Part shown: positions 27,111-35,304 of the stretch, in pieces | How positions within the stretch are numbered: position 1 is the stretch's first letter | Layout of the letters: every line of letters begins with the position of its first letter | Source: Pseudomonas syringae | GTDB taxonomy: Bacteria; Pseudomonadota; Gammaproteobacteria; Pseudomonadales; Pseudomonadaceae | Length of the DNA: 64,000 nucleotides | Direction: 5' to 3' | NCBI RefSeq assembly: GCF_023278085.1 | Contig: NZ_CP066265.1 | Coordinates: forward strand, 5,359,501 to 5,423,500 | The notes under the pieces: generated by a model | What the model saw: only the letters and a program-made list of their open reading frames with translations | Databases searched by the model: none | Told to the model about the DNA's origin: nothing | Program-made: the position numbers and the translations under genes

Positions 27111-27653
27111 TACTCACCTCGCGTCGGCAGCACAGGCGCAGGACAGCAGGTTTGATAAACAAACAGGCTGTCTGCGTTTACTGATAAAAGGGCATTAAAG
27201 GCTGCCGGATAGTGAGACAAAGCTTATCGAGTTTTGAACAACAGTTAAAACCTGCAAAGGTAGAGCATGTTTATCTGTATGTATGAGTCATATATACGAA
27301 CGTATAGGTACATGAATGTCCGCTTCACAGGCACTTATTGGCACTCGCGCTGAGCACTTATCGTTCTCCACACAGTGCGTTGAAAAGTCTGGAGAACCAG
27401 ACAGATGCCTGAACAGCGCAGGAGCAGACCCTGCGACAACGGTCCCGAATCCATGGGCAGTCGAAAACGCTCCCAAGGTCATGGCGAGAGAATTTTTCCA
27501 AAAAACCGGCCAGAAGTGCTCCAGAAAGCAATTTTATTCTCCTCACCGAGTGCTTGAATTGTCTCGCCGGGATTAAACGGATTGCGCTGTTTAATGGCAT
27601 GGACACCGTGCATCAGACCGGTCCGGCATCACTACTACTGTGAGGATAATGAT
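27111..27653. promoter_or_regulatory. Long A/T-rich, partly structured leader ahead of the peptide cluster
   Basis: This 543-base region separates the divergent ABC operon from the peptide-led cluster. From 27180 to 27310 it is A/T-rich. From 27387 to 27435 two perfect hairpins sit in tandem: GTCTGG/CCAGAC with loop AGAA (27387-27402) and CGCAGG/CCTGCG with a 7-base loop (27417-27435). More complementary segments follow (CATGG near 27453 and 27485). It may be a structured 5' untranslated region or a small RNA. I compared it by eye with glycine, TPP and guanidine riboswitches and found no match. Confidence 0.45.
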
Positions 27654-27761
27654 ATGTCGACTACCGTTGCTCAATCGGAAAAGAAAGCTGAAACCACCAG
27701 CAAAAAGATCGTGATCAAGGCAAAAAATGAGCGCCCTATTCTGATGGCCGCTCATCTGTAA
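27654..27761 (+). CDS. Candidate precursor or scaffold peptide (35 residues)
   Basis: ATG at 27654 with GAGG eight bases upstream, TAA at 27759-27761. The peptide starts MSTTVAQSEKKAETTSKK, continues IVIKAKNERP and ends ILMAAHL. It is hydrophilic and Lys/Glu/Thr-rich for about 25 residues, then short and hydrophobic, like a leader plus core. There is no Cys, so it is not a lanthipeptide- or 3-thiaglutamate-type Cys acceptor by itself. The short length, strong ribosome site, a following hairpin with T run, and downstream enzymes that appear to carry peptide-binding domains all point to a RiPP precursor or a scaffold peptide. I recognise no homologue. Confidence 0.7.
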   Translation: MSTTVAQSEKKAETTSKKIVIKAKNERPILMAAHL

Positions 27762-27773
27762 AACGACGTCAAC

Positions 27774-27803
27774 AGCCGGGCCAGTGTGCCCGGCTATCTT
27801 TTG
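27774..27803 (+). terminator. Hairpin with T run between the peptide gene and the first enzyme gene
   Basis: AGCCGGGC and GCCCGGCT form a perfect 8-bp stem with loop CAGTGT, followed by ATCTTTT. It is placed as a partial terminator right after the 35-codon gene, which would give much more peptide transcript than enzyme transcript. The ribosome site of the next gene (AAGGAG) follows directly. Confidence 0.75.
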
Positions 27804-27819
27804 ACAAGGAGTGATACGG

Positions 27820-28797
27820 ATGAGTGAGTCTTTCATCGCACTGGGTCGATTCGAGAAAGGTCAGGACCAGACGTCAAAAACCTTGATGTTTTCAGGCAGC
27901 ACCCATGAGGTCACCGGCCTGGACGGCGAAGTTGAGCAGTGGAATCAAGTGCTGGAACTGTGTGACGGTTCAAGGACCGTAGAAGAAATCTGCGCCCTGA
28001 ACGGCGATCTGGAAGAACAGGCCATTGGCGAGTTGCTGGAGACGCTGGCCGAAAGCAACCTGGCTTATCGAGCAAACTCAGGTGAGCGTTACATGACCGG
28101 CGACGAAGCCATCCTGATAATCGAGGATCTTCAGGCCGATCTGCTGCACAAGACGCTCTACGCGAACAGGTTCTGGCGAGGCATGCAGACACCAGAATCC
28201 GTGCCTGAAAATGTGTACTACGGAATGGCCATCGAGAACTTCAACTTTCTGTACCGTGAAAGCTGGTTTGATTCCCCGGTGCTTAACTACGTCGCCTCCG
28301 AAAAAGCGCGGCTGAAGATGAACGAGTTCTACGGTGAAGAATACGGACATGACGAACTCATTTTTCAGGCACTGAGCACCTTGGGCATCACCCAGCAACA
28401 GATCCGTGAGTCTGTGCCACTGCCTGAGACACTCGCGCTGTGCAACGCACTTGCCTATTGGGCGGCGACCGACCCGCTGTTTTTCTTTACCACGATGGGC
28501 ATCCTTGAAGGCAAGGACATTGAAGTGGACAGCTACATCATCGCCATGCAGGCAAGTGGCAAGATAAAAGACGAATTCATCGCCCCCATTCTGGCCCACG
28601 CCAACATCAACATTGGTGCCGAACACGGAGTGCTGACCCGCGAGCTGTTTGCTGAAATACCGGTAGTGACGGCTGATCAGCTACGCAGTATGAAATCCAA
28701 TACCCATATATTTGTGGAGCTTTACGACAACTTCCACTCTGCTGTCTGGGATTTCTACTCCACAACCCACACGCTGCTCAGGCCCGTCAACCTATAG
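27820..28797 (+). CDS. RRE/PqqD-like plus heme-oxygenase-like diiron enzyme 1
   Basis: A protein of 325 residues from ATG 27820 (AAGGAG upstream). Residues about 30-88 have the PqqD/RiPP-recognition pattern: a strand-turn VTGLDGEV, LELCDGSRTVEEI at 47-57, and a second helix ending LLETLAESNLAY. The rest is an all-helical heme-oxygenase-like domain of the iron-containing redox family with E139 (AIENFNFLY), E173/E174-x-x-H177 (GEEYGHDELI) and a third motif H260..E268-H269 (HANINIGAEHG). Here an Ile takes the position where enzyme 2 has Glu, so the metal site may differ. It is the first enzyme of the peptide-led operon. The reaction is unknown; HDO relatives cleave C-C bonds, N-oxidise or desaturate amino-acid substrates using O2. 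Confidence 0.8.
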   Translation: MSESFIALGRFEKGQDQTSKTLMFSGSTHEVTGLDGEVEQWNQVLELCDGSRTVEEICALNGDLEEQAIGELLETLAESNLAYRANSGERYMTGDEAILIIEDLQADLLHKTLYANRFWRGMQTPESVPENVYYGMAIENFNFLYRESWFDSPVLNYVASEKARLKMNEFYGEEYGHDELIFQALSTLGITQQQIRESVPLPETLALCNALAYWAATDPLFFFTTMGILEGKDIEVDSYIIAMQASGKIKDEFIAPILAHANINIGAEHGVLTRELFAEIPVVTADQLRSMKSNTHIFVELYDNFHSAVWDFYSTTHTLLRPVNL

Positions 28798-28807
28798 GAA
28801 CGATCGT

Positions 28808-29797
28808 ATGCAAACGCACAGTCAACGTTTTCGTTACCCTAAATTCCGGGCCGGTGTTCAGCACACTCAGGTGGATAACAGCCACCACCTGGACTATCGA
28901 CTGCAAAGCGTCGTATTGGAGAACCCCGAAGACACCAGCCTTGTCGCGTTGCTGGCGGATCTGAAAGAAGGTTGCCTCAGCACAGACGAGCTTTATGACA
29001 AGCACCATCCGATGATCGACTCGCAGATCATCGAAGCGCTAATTATCGATCTGGATAAACACTATCTCCTGACAGAGGGCAGGTACATCCAGCCCAACGG
29101 GGTGCTGTCCGGAAAAGAATTCACGCGAAAATTGAATGCAACGATTGCGGCTTTTCACAGAAAGCAGGGTGACTCGTCCCTCTACCAGCGCATGAAAGAT
29201 CAGACCGTCACCCGCACCCAGCTCATTGGTTTTGCGCTTGAGTACTACCATATTGTCAAACAGGCACCCAAGGTCATCTCGCCGGCCATGGCACACCATT
29301 CCAGCCCAGAGGTATACCAGGGTATAAAAAAACTGTTTCTGGAAGAGCATGACCATGAATCGTTGCTCGCCGATGCCTTGTCAGCGGTATCGGTCGATCG
29401 GGAAAAACTGAAATACGTCGCTCCGCTGGATTCGACGTTTTCCATTTACTCCTCTTTGGGCGTGTACGCGAGACAACACCTGTTGTCGTTCATCAGCTCG
29501 CTATTCCTCTTTGAAGAACCCTACCCTGAGTTCAACGAGCTTTTTTTAGAGTCCTGCGAGCGTCTGGGCATCCCTAAAGCGTTCTGGGGCCCGATCATCG
29601 GGCATTCCAACGTTAACGAGTCTGAAGGGCACGGCAATATCACCAACGACCTGCTAAGTCATTTTCCAGCGGTATCGGAAGAGGAAGCACGGGTCACATT
29701 GGTCCATGTCTGTTCCCTGCTTGAACTGATGGGGAAATGGGACAGCCAGATCTGCTCGTACTACGAGAGCGGCGTCAAACTTCGTCTTTTTAGCTGA
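28808..29797 (+). CDS. RRE/PqqD-like plus heme-oxygenase-like diiron enzyme 2
   Basis: A protein of 329 residues, starting 10 bases after the previous stop with AGGA eight bases before the ATG. Residues about 25-92 form the same PqqD/RRE-like unit (LDYRLQSVVLENPEDTSLVALLADL and DLDKHYLLTEG), more divergent than in enzyme 1. The HDO domain carries the full ligand set: E145 and H148 (ALEYYHIV), E179-x3-H183 (LEEHDHESLL) and E271-x3-H275 (NVNESEGHGN). This one therefore looks like a fully competent O2-activating enzyme. Its paralogy with the genes on both sides suggests a duplication series with specialisation. Confidence 0.8.
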   Translation: MQTHSQRFRYPKFRAGVQHTQVDNSHHLDYRLQSVVLENPEDTSLVALLADLKEGCLSTDELYDKHHPMIDSQIIEALIIDLDKHYLLTEGRYIQPNGVLSGKEFTRKLNATIAAFHRKQGDSSLYQRMKDQTVTRTQLIGFALEYYHIVKQAPKVISPAMAHHSSPEVYQGIKKLFLEEHDHESLLADALSAVSVDREKLKYVAPLDSTFSIYSSLGVYARQHLLSFISSLFLFEEPYPEFNELFLESCERLGIPKAFWGPIIGHSNVNESEGHGNITNDLLSHFPAVSEEEARVTLVHVCSLLELMGKWDSQICSYYESGVKLRLFS

Positions 29798-29807
29798 GGT
29801 GATTCGC

Positions 29808-31217
29808 GTGGAAAAGTGGTCCATTGGCAGCTATAAAAAACCCTTCCTCAACATCGGCTATTTCAGCCCGGACGAGGCGGGGGCCAGCATTGAAATCGGA
29901 GAACACCATTCCGAATTTTCGTTGACCTCCGAGTCGCTGGACGCCCTCGACAACACACTTAAAAGCCTTGGCACGTGCGACAGTGAACACTGGATAGCGT
30001 TAAAGCAGAACACCTCGGAAAGACCGTTGCAGGACATCGTGGCGATCCTTGACGACGCGGGATTGATCAGAGAAGCAGCCCCCGAACACACCCTGGCAAA
30101 AAAACAGGGTTTATTGAACGACACGCTGGAAGAAGCGTATGCCGCCCTGGCAAAACAAGGCTTCAACCAGCAACTTATTGTGCAGGAACTGCTTGAGTCC
30201 ATACAGGCTTCCTCACCCGTTCCAGTTACTGCACTCTATAACAGCAGTTCGAATATCTATCTGATCTACGCACGGCTGGCTCTCGATAGCTGGAAAGTTA
30301 TCTGTCCACCGGCAGTCCCTGCAGCGGCCGCCCTGTTGAAAAGACTCGCGGGGCAACGCGTTGAGACTACAGACATCGAATTCAGCGCTTTCTGGGTAGG
30401 CGAAGTCAGAAAGTGTCTGTCTGCGCTGACCTGGCTCCTGGTTCGCAGCCAGCAGCAGGACGCAGAAAAGCTTTGCTCATCTGTTTTGCCTGCAACCGAT
30501 GTGGATTCAGGACTGAATCTCGCTATCCGTCTGGAGCGTTGGGGGCTGGAGTTTCTGGGGGAGCAGGACGCAAGCCGATACCGCTCGGCCTTTAGCGAAG
30601 ACAATGACCGTTGCGACGCCCTCATCGCCGCCAGCTACGCCCAGGAGTACTACATCACTGACCGGTTTATCGACCTGATCTGCCCGGCCATTTCGCAACG
30701 CTTGCCCAGACCGCTCAAAAAACTTGCCCGACGGTATTACATGGAGGAAGCAGGCCACGAACTGTATGAGCTCAAGACCTGCAAATCGCTGGGCATGAGC
30801 GAGGCTGATCTGCATACCTCACTGCCGACGCCTTACGCGCAACTGCTTTGCGATTTCTACACCTACTTTGCGACAACGGATGTGGTCTCTTACTTCGCCG
30901 CCGCTACCATTACCGAAGGGCTGCCGGGTCAGGAAAACCTGTTGAATTCGCTTTCCACACAGTTCAACAAGACCGCCGTATTCAATAACCGCCCCTCTCG
31001 CAAGCATGAGCAACTGAACGAAAAACTGGCTCATCAGTACATCTCCAGAATCATGCTGTCCGAAGTTGGCGAACTGAGCACGCAGCAACAGCAGACGACC
31101 GCGACAGCCTATGCCTTGTTACTGGAACTGACCCACCGTGCCTGGGAAGAACTGCACCGACTTCATGTGTTGAACAAGCGACCTCCTCTGAACTTCGCCA
31201 TGAGCGACTTTCTATGA
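29808..31217 (+). CDS. Long heme-oxygenase-like diiron enzyme 3
   Basis: A protein of 469 residues from GTG 29808, chosen because GAGG is eight bases upstream; a GTG at 29799 is worse. Residues about 20-90 look like a third PqqD/RRE-like unit (EHHSEFSLTSESLDALDNTL, then LQDIVAILDDAGLIREA). A middle helical region (about 100-250) has no obvious family match and may be a degenerate second helical bundle. The C-terminal HDO part has E280 (AQEYYITDRF), E313-x3-H317 (MEEAGHELYE) and possible ligands H400/E401. The gene overlaps the aminotransferase by four bases (ATGA). Substrate and reaction are unknown. Confidence 0.75.
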   Translation: MEKWSIGSYKKPFLNIGYFSPDEAGASIEIGEHHSEFSLTSESLDALDNTLKSLGTCDSEHWIALKQNTSERPLQDIVAILDDAGLIREAAPEHTLAKKQGLLNDTLEEAYAALAKQGFNQQLIVQELLESIQASSPVPVTALYNSSSNIYLIYARLALDSWKVICPPAVPAAAALLKRLAGQRVETTDIEFSAFWVGEVRKCLSALTWLLVRSQQQDAEKLCSSVLPATDVDSGLNLAIRLERWGLEFLGEQDASRYRSAFSEDNDRCDALIAASYAQEYYITDRFIDLICPAISQRLPRPLKKLARRYYMEEAGHELYELKTCKSLGMSEADLHTSLPTPYAQLLCDFYTYFATTDVVSYFAAATITEGLPGQENLLNSLSTQFNKTAVFNNRPSRKHEQLNEKLAHQYISRIMLSEVGELSTQQQQTTATAYALLLELTHRAWEELHRLHVLNKRPPLNFAMSDFL

Positions 31218-32464
31218 GCCACGCGCTTTCGTTGGAGCAATACGAGCAGCACGTCAATCCACACTGGGCCGCGCTCTTGCAGCAACTGGGGGAGCGCCCG
31301 GTGTTCATAAAAGCCAAGGATGAGTTTTTATACGACAGTGATGACAATCGCTGGCTGGATTTTGTGGGACATTACGGCGCATCGATTCTCGGACACAATC
31401 ATGACGGCATTCAGCAACGACTGATTACGCTGATTCAACAAGCGCTACCTGCCGGAGCGCCGCTGGGCATATGCACGGGTAGCGCCGAGCTTGCTACCCG
31501 GCTGATTAAGCGGCTGGGCCTGGAAGGAACCTGGAAGCTGTGTAGCGTTACTACCGGCACCGAAGCGGTGGAAGGCGCGGTAAAAGCTGCTCTTTTCGCG
31601 ACTGCCAGACGTAAAATCCTGGTGAGAGGCGGCTGCTTTCACGGCAATAGCGTCTTCACGATGCACCTCAGCGATCAGCCTGCGCATCGGGAAGGATTCG
31701 AGGCCTTGCGGCCCGCTGTGGATATCGTCTTCTTCGAGCACTCTGACGAAGCCCTGAAGGCAATCGCTGAAGGTGATGTAGCCGCCTTGATAGTAGAACC
31801 GGTACAGGCCATGGGCGGCGGACGTACCTTCAATGCCGACGAAGCCGATTCGGTGTTGGCGGCCTGCCGCCAGCACGGAACGATCAGTATTGTGGATGAA
31901 GTGTTCTGCGGGCTCGGCCGCTGCGGTACCTACTCGGCCATGCAGAAACTGGGCTGGAGCGAACAGCCGGATATCCTGTTACTTGCCAAGGCCCTGACAG
32001 GCGCGATGATTCCGAGCGCCCAGTTACTGATGCGCACTCCCCTGTTCGACGGGCTCTTCGCGAGGCCAGGTTGCCAGAAAATCCTCGGCTCCACATTTGC
32101 CAATAACAATCTGGCGCTCAGCCTGGCCTGCTCGGTCCTGGAGTTGCTGGACAGCTATATCATGGATGCCAAGGCCTTCAGCACGCTCGATGACTTTGGG
32201 GCGCAATTACAAGCGTATCCGGGCCGCTGGCCTGATGTAATAAACGGTGTGAGCTGTCTGGGTGCGTGCTTTTTCATCCAGATGAAAGACCCGGATACTT
32301 GCTTCACCCTTTGGCATTCGCTGTTCCTTAATCACATCTGCACGACCATTTGCCCTCACAAACCTACAACGCTGAAGCTGATCGTTCCCCTCACCGTTGA
32401 CCAGGCTTCGCTGGACGAGTTTCTCTATGTATTTTCCGAACTGGCCGCTGATCTGCAAGGATAA
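31214..32464 (+). CDS. Class III PLP-dependent aminotransferase
   Basis: A protein of 416 residues with the ornithine/GABA aminotransferase fold: FVGHYGASILGHNH (substrate entry), SVTTGTEAVEGAVK (PLP phosphate loop), EPVQAMGG, DEVFCGLGRCG (the Asp that holds the pyridine nitrogen) and the Schiff-base lysine in LLLAKALTGAMIPS. Such enzymes move an amino group between an omega- or alpha-amine and a keto acid or aldehyde. In this locus it may install or remove an amine on a product unmasked by the HDO enzymes; that is inference. It overlaps the previous gene by four bases. Confidence 0.9.
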   Translation: MSHALSLEQYEQHVNPHWAALLQQLGERPVFIKAKDEFLYDSDDNRWLDFVGHYGASILGHNHDGIQQRLITLIQQALPAGAPLGICTGSAELATRLIKRLGLEGTWKLCSVTTGTEAVEGAVKAALFATARRKILVRGGCFHGNSVFTMHLSDQPAHREGFEALRPAVDIVFFEHSDEALKAIAEGDVAALIVEPVQAMGGGRTFNADEADSVLAACRQHGTISIVDEVFCGLGRCGTYSAMQKLGWSEQPDILLLAKALTGAMIPSAQLLMRTPLFDGLFARPGCQKILGSTFANNNLALSLACSVLELLDSYIMDAKAFSTLDDFGAQLQAYPGRWPDVINGVSCLGACFFIQMKDPDTCFTLWHSLFLNHICTTICPHKPTTLKLIVPLTVDQASLDEFLYVFSELAADLQG

Positions 32465-32467
32465 GTA

Positions 32468-33604
32468 ATGAGCCTACTATTGCTCGGACCCACCGATGAC
32501 TATCTGCGTAAAGTGATGGCTGTGGATAAGTCGGTGATTGTGTTGACCGAGACCAAGCGCTTGACGCCTTGGCAATTGACGACACCCTGCGAGATTCATC
32601 TATGCAGCTTTAAGGAAATCCCCGAATTGCTGCTGACTGCCATGAGCATTGCAGCAGCCACCTCGGTGCGTGCTGTCATTTCATTCACCGAGCTTGGCAT
32701 CGTGCCAGCAGCGATCATCGGCCGCCTGCTCGGCGTTCCGGCACCACAGCTCGACGCTTCGATTGTCTCGCGCAACAAACTCCTCACCCGACAAGCCTTG
32801 CGAAAACAGGGCCTGACCCATGTCGACTTTCACGAAATCGCAGCTAACGGTTGGCACAACGAACGCGACCACACGGTAGTCGTAAAACCCATCGACGGAA
32901 CCGGCAGTCTTGATGTGCACTGCGTCGCGCCTGGCGATAGCGTCGATCTTGTGCCCGAGCAGCGATACATCATGGAAACGTGGCTGGCAGGCAAAGAGTT
33001 CAGCTGTGAAACCTTCAGTATCAAAGGGGCTCATTATCTGCTGGCCGTTACCGAGAAATGGCTGGGAGGAACGAATGGCCTGGTAGAAACAGGCCATCTG
33101 ATCGATCCGGCCTCCTTCCAGCTCACCGACGAGCAGTGGGCTTACTTATGTCAATGCCTGAACGCCGTAGGCATAACGGATGGCCCGGGGCACACAGAAC
33201 TGAAAATTGACGGCGACTCGATAGACATCATCGAATGTCACAACCGGCCTGGCGGCGACCGGATCTGGAGCCTCGTGGAAATCGTGACCGGCTTTGACAT
33301 GATTACCGCTCAGGTAAATCTGCTGCTAGGCAACCAAGTGACTGTCGCAATCGACCAACGTGGCTGCGCGGCCATCAAATACTTTGAGTTGCCGCCCGGT
33401 ACCGTTCAGTCGGTCAGGATGCCCGAGGCATTCCCTGCTCATGTTCACTGGCTGGATTCGGGCCTGCGACCTGGTGAAAAAGTGACCGGAGTGTCCAATT
33501 CCTTTCAGCGCCAGGGCGGAATAATTGTGTCAGCCCCTGACGCTTGCGTATTGAGGGATCGCCTCAGCCACGAGCTTGAACGAATAGAGGTTGTCGTCGC
33601 ATGA
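32468..33604 (+). CDS. ATP-grasp carboxylate-amine ligase
   Basis: A protein of 378 residues, beginning three bases after the aminotransferase stop, with AAGGATAAG as ribosome site. The N-terminal pre-ATP-grasp region precedes the ATP-binding segment TVVVKPIDGTGSLDVHCV, a second loop YIMETWLAGKEFSCETF, and the Mg-binding end IIECHNRPGGDRIWSL. This arrangement is that of L-amino acid ligases and related dipeptide synthetases (the BacD/carnosine synthase type). It would activate a carboxylate as acyl phosphate and join it to an amine. The substrate may be an amino acid or the peptide end. Confidence 0.9.
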   Translation: MSLLLLGPTDDYLRKVMAVDKSVIVLTETKRLTPWQLTTPCEIHLCSFKEIPELLLTAMSIAAATSVRAVISFTELGIVPAAIIGRLLGVPAPQLDASIVSRNKLLTRQALRKQGLTHVDFHEIAANGWHNERDHTVVVKPIDGTGSLDVHCVAPGDSVDLVPEQRYIMETWLAGKEFSCETFSIKGAHYLLAVTEKWLGGTNGLVETGHLIDPASFQLTDEQWAYLCQCLNAVGITDGPGHTELKIDGDSIDIIECHNRPGGDRIWSLVEIVTGFDMITAQVNLLLGNQVTVAIDQRGCAAIKYFELPPGTVQSVRMPEAFPAHVHWLDSGLRPGEKVTGVSNSFQRQGGIIVSAPDACVLRDRLSHELERIEVVVA

Positions 33605-34818
33605 GCCTAAGAACGCTTCTGGTCACTATGCCTCCTGACGCCAGACGTATCGTGCTTGTGCAGTTCCTGACCTCACTGGGCTATTTTTCAATCATCCCTT
33701 TCTTCGTTATCTATCTGGTCAGATTTTTAGGCTATTCGCCGTCGTTTGCTGCCAGTCAGTTGACGTTATTTCTGGTAGGCCAGTACAGCGCCTCTTTTGT
33801 CGGCGCCTACCTGAGCCACAGGAAAGGGCCGCTGCTGACGATGAAGGTCGGCCTTGTGCTTCAGATTTCGACCTACGTGCTGTTCGCTGCCGGGCTATCT
33901 TCGGCGTTGGCGCTAAGCCTGCTGAGTTTTTCGCTGGGCGTGAGCAAGGCTTTTTTCACGCCTGCGTCCAAGGCCGCACTGGTTGGATTGACCCCTGGCG
34001 ATAATCACTACCTGCTTTTCTCGTTCAGGAGCACGGTAAATAATCTGGGGGTTGCGCTTGGAAGTTGCCTGGGCGCAGCGCTCATTGAACAGGCAGCCGC
34101 GACAGTGTTTATATTCGCCGCTGCGATTCAATGCCTGGCCCTGTGGATACTGGCAGCCGTCAGACAACGCTCAGGCAACACCAGCGCCCACAAGCCAAAC
34201 AGCGTGAAATTCGGCGCCGCCGTAGGTAGCATATTGCGCACACCGCTGGCGGTCATTCTGATGATCGTCTCACTGTGTTATCAGTTTCACTACATACAGC
34301 TGGAATATTCATTTCCACTGATTGCAGATCACAACTGGGGAACCGACTCCGTAGCCCATGTGTTTTGGGTCAATGCAGCCACCGTCATGCTGTTGCAACT
34401 ACCGTTCAATACCTGGCTTTCCAAAAAAATATCGGTATACCGCACGCTGGTGCTCGGCTTCGGGTGCATGGTCCTCGCGTTCTGGCTGATCGCCGAACTT
34501 CCTGCCAAGGGCTTTTTCCTGTTTGGCATATTGCTGTTTACAGTGGGCGAAATCACCATTGATCCTGCTATCGACTCTCTGCTCAGCAAGCGTGTATCTG
34601 TTGACCTGCTGCCGGTAGGTTTCGGTTTGCTGGGCCTGATGGGGCTGCTCGGCTCGGTCGCCGGGAACGCAGCGGCAAGCCTGTACGCAGGCTCAGGAGA
34701 CTTCACACATTTCTGGTACGTAAACGCCTCACTGGCAGCGCTGGCTATTGTGTTGATCGGGTTTTATCGTAAACAAGACACTGTGGTATTAAAGGACAGT
34801 CACTATGGACACCCCTAG
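33601..34818 (+). CDS. MFS transporter, probable product exporter
   Basis: A protein of 405 residues with 11-12 membrane helices and the drug-exporter-like loop AYLSHRKGPLLTMKVGLVLQ between helices 2 and 3. It overlaps the ATP-grasp gene by four bases and the GNAT gene by 14 bases, so it belongs to the operon. The obvious role is export of the pathway product, giving self-protection or secretion. Import of a precursor is possible but less likely. No signature fixes the substrate. Confidence 0.85.
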   Translation: MSLRTLLVTMPPDARRIVLVQFLTSLGYFSIIPFFVIYLVRFLGYSPSFAASQLTLFLVGQYSASFVGAYLSHRKGPLLTMKVGLVLQISTYVLFAAGLSSALALSLLSFSLGVSKAFFTPASKAALVGLTPGDNHYLLFSFRSTVNNLGVALGSCLGAALIEQAAATVFIFAAAIQCLALWILAAVRQRSGNTSAHKPNSVKFGAAVGSILRTPLAVILMIVSLCYQFHYIQLEYSFPLIADHNWGTDSVAHVFWVNAATVMLLQLPFNTWLSKKISVYRTLVLGFGCMVLAFWLIAELPAKGFFLFGILLFTVGEITIDPAIDSLLSKRVSVDLLPVGFGLLGLMGLLGSVAGNAAASLYAGSGDFTHFWYVNASLAALAIVLIGFYRKQDTVVLKDSHYGHP

Positions 34819-35248
34819 CAGCGATTCCGGCGTTATCCAGTTGTCGCTGGACAAAGACCTATTGGATATTGCGTTCATTCACGCGTTCCTGACGACCTCC
34901 AGCTGGGCGGCAGGTATTTCAATTGATCGTGTGCACACCAGCATTGCCAACAGTCTTTGCGTCGGCGCGTTTGATGGGCAACAACAAGTCGGTTTTGCCC
35001 GGCTGGTGACGGACTTCGCGACCTTTGGCTATCTTTGCGATGTCTTTGTCGATGCGCAATACCGCGGACAGGGACTGGGGCGGCGTCTTTCGGAGGCGCT
35101 TCTGGGAGTTCCAGAGGTGCAATCACTGAGACGTATACTACTGGCGACAACAACGGCCCCATGGCTGTACGAGAAGCTCGACTTCACTCCCGTCAACAAA
35201 CCCAATTATATCTGGCAGCTTCACCGACCCGACGTCTATTCAACATGA
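34805..35248 (+). CDS. GNAT acetyltransferase
   Basis: A protein of 147 residues with the GNAT core: FGYLCDVFVDAQYRGQGLGRRL, where R-G-x-G-L-G-R is the acetyl-CoA pyrophosphate loop, and the closing strand LLATTTAPWLYEKLDFTPV. The family acetylates amines with acetyl-CoA. Being last in the operon and next to an exporter, it is a good candidate for self-resistance by N-acetylation, or for tailoring of the product. It overlaps the MFS gene by 14 bases. A long hairpin follows the stop. Confidence 0.88.
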   Translation: MDTPSSDSGVIQLSLDKDLLDIAFIHAFLTTSSWAAGISIDRVHTSIANSLCVGAFDGQQQVGFARLVTDFATFGYLCDVFVDAQYRGQGLGRRLSEALLGVPEVQSLRRILLATTTAPWLYEKLDFTPVNKPNYIWQLHRPDVYST

Positions 35249-35256
35249 GGCAGCAA

Positions 35257-35287
35257 GCACCGTGCGATCACGCTCCCCGCACGGTGC
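35257..35287. terminator. Hairpin between the GNAT gene and the Lrp-type gene
   Basis: GCACCGTGCG and CGCACGGTGC form a 10-bp stem with an 11-base loop. It lies between convergent genes; a T run is absent, so strength is uncertain. Confidence 0.55.
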
Positions 35288-35304
35288 AGTGCTTCAGGGG
35301 CCTG

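Noticed and set aside
27361..27500. Glycine, TPP or guanidine riboswitch in the leader
   Set aside because: The required core sequences were not found when compared by eye; only two simple hairpins are certain, so I list it as an unclassified structured leader.
27654..35248. Identity with the 3-thiaglutamate (tgl), fluopsin C or PQQ pathways
   Set aside because: No PEARL or MNIO gene, no radical SAM gene, no Cys in the peptide, and the peptide lacks the PqqA Glu-Tyr pair; the gene set differs.
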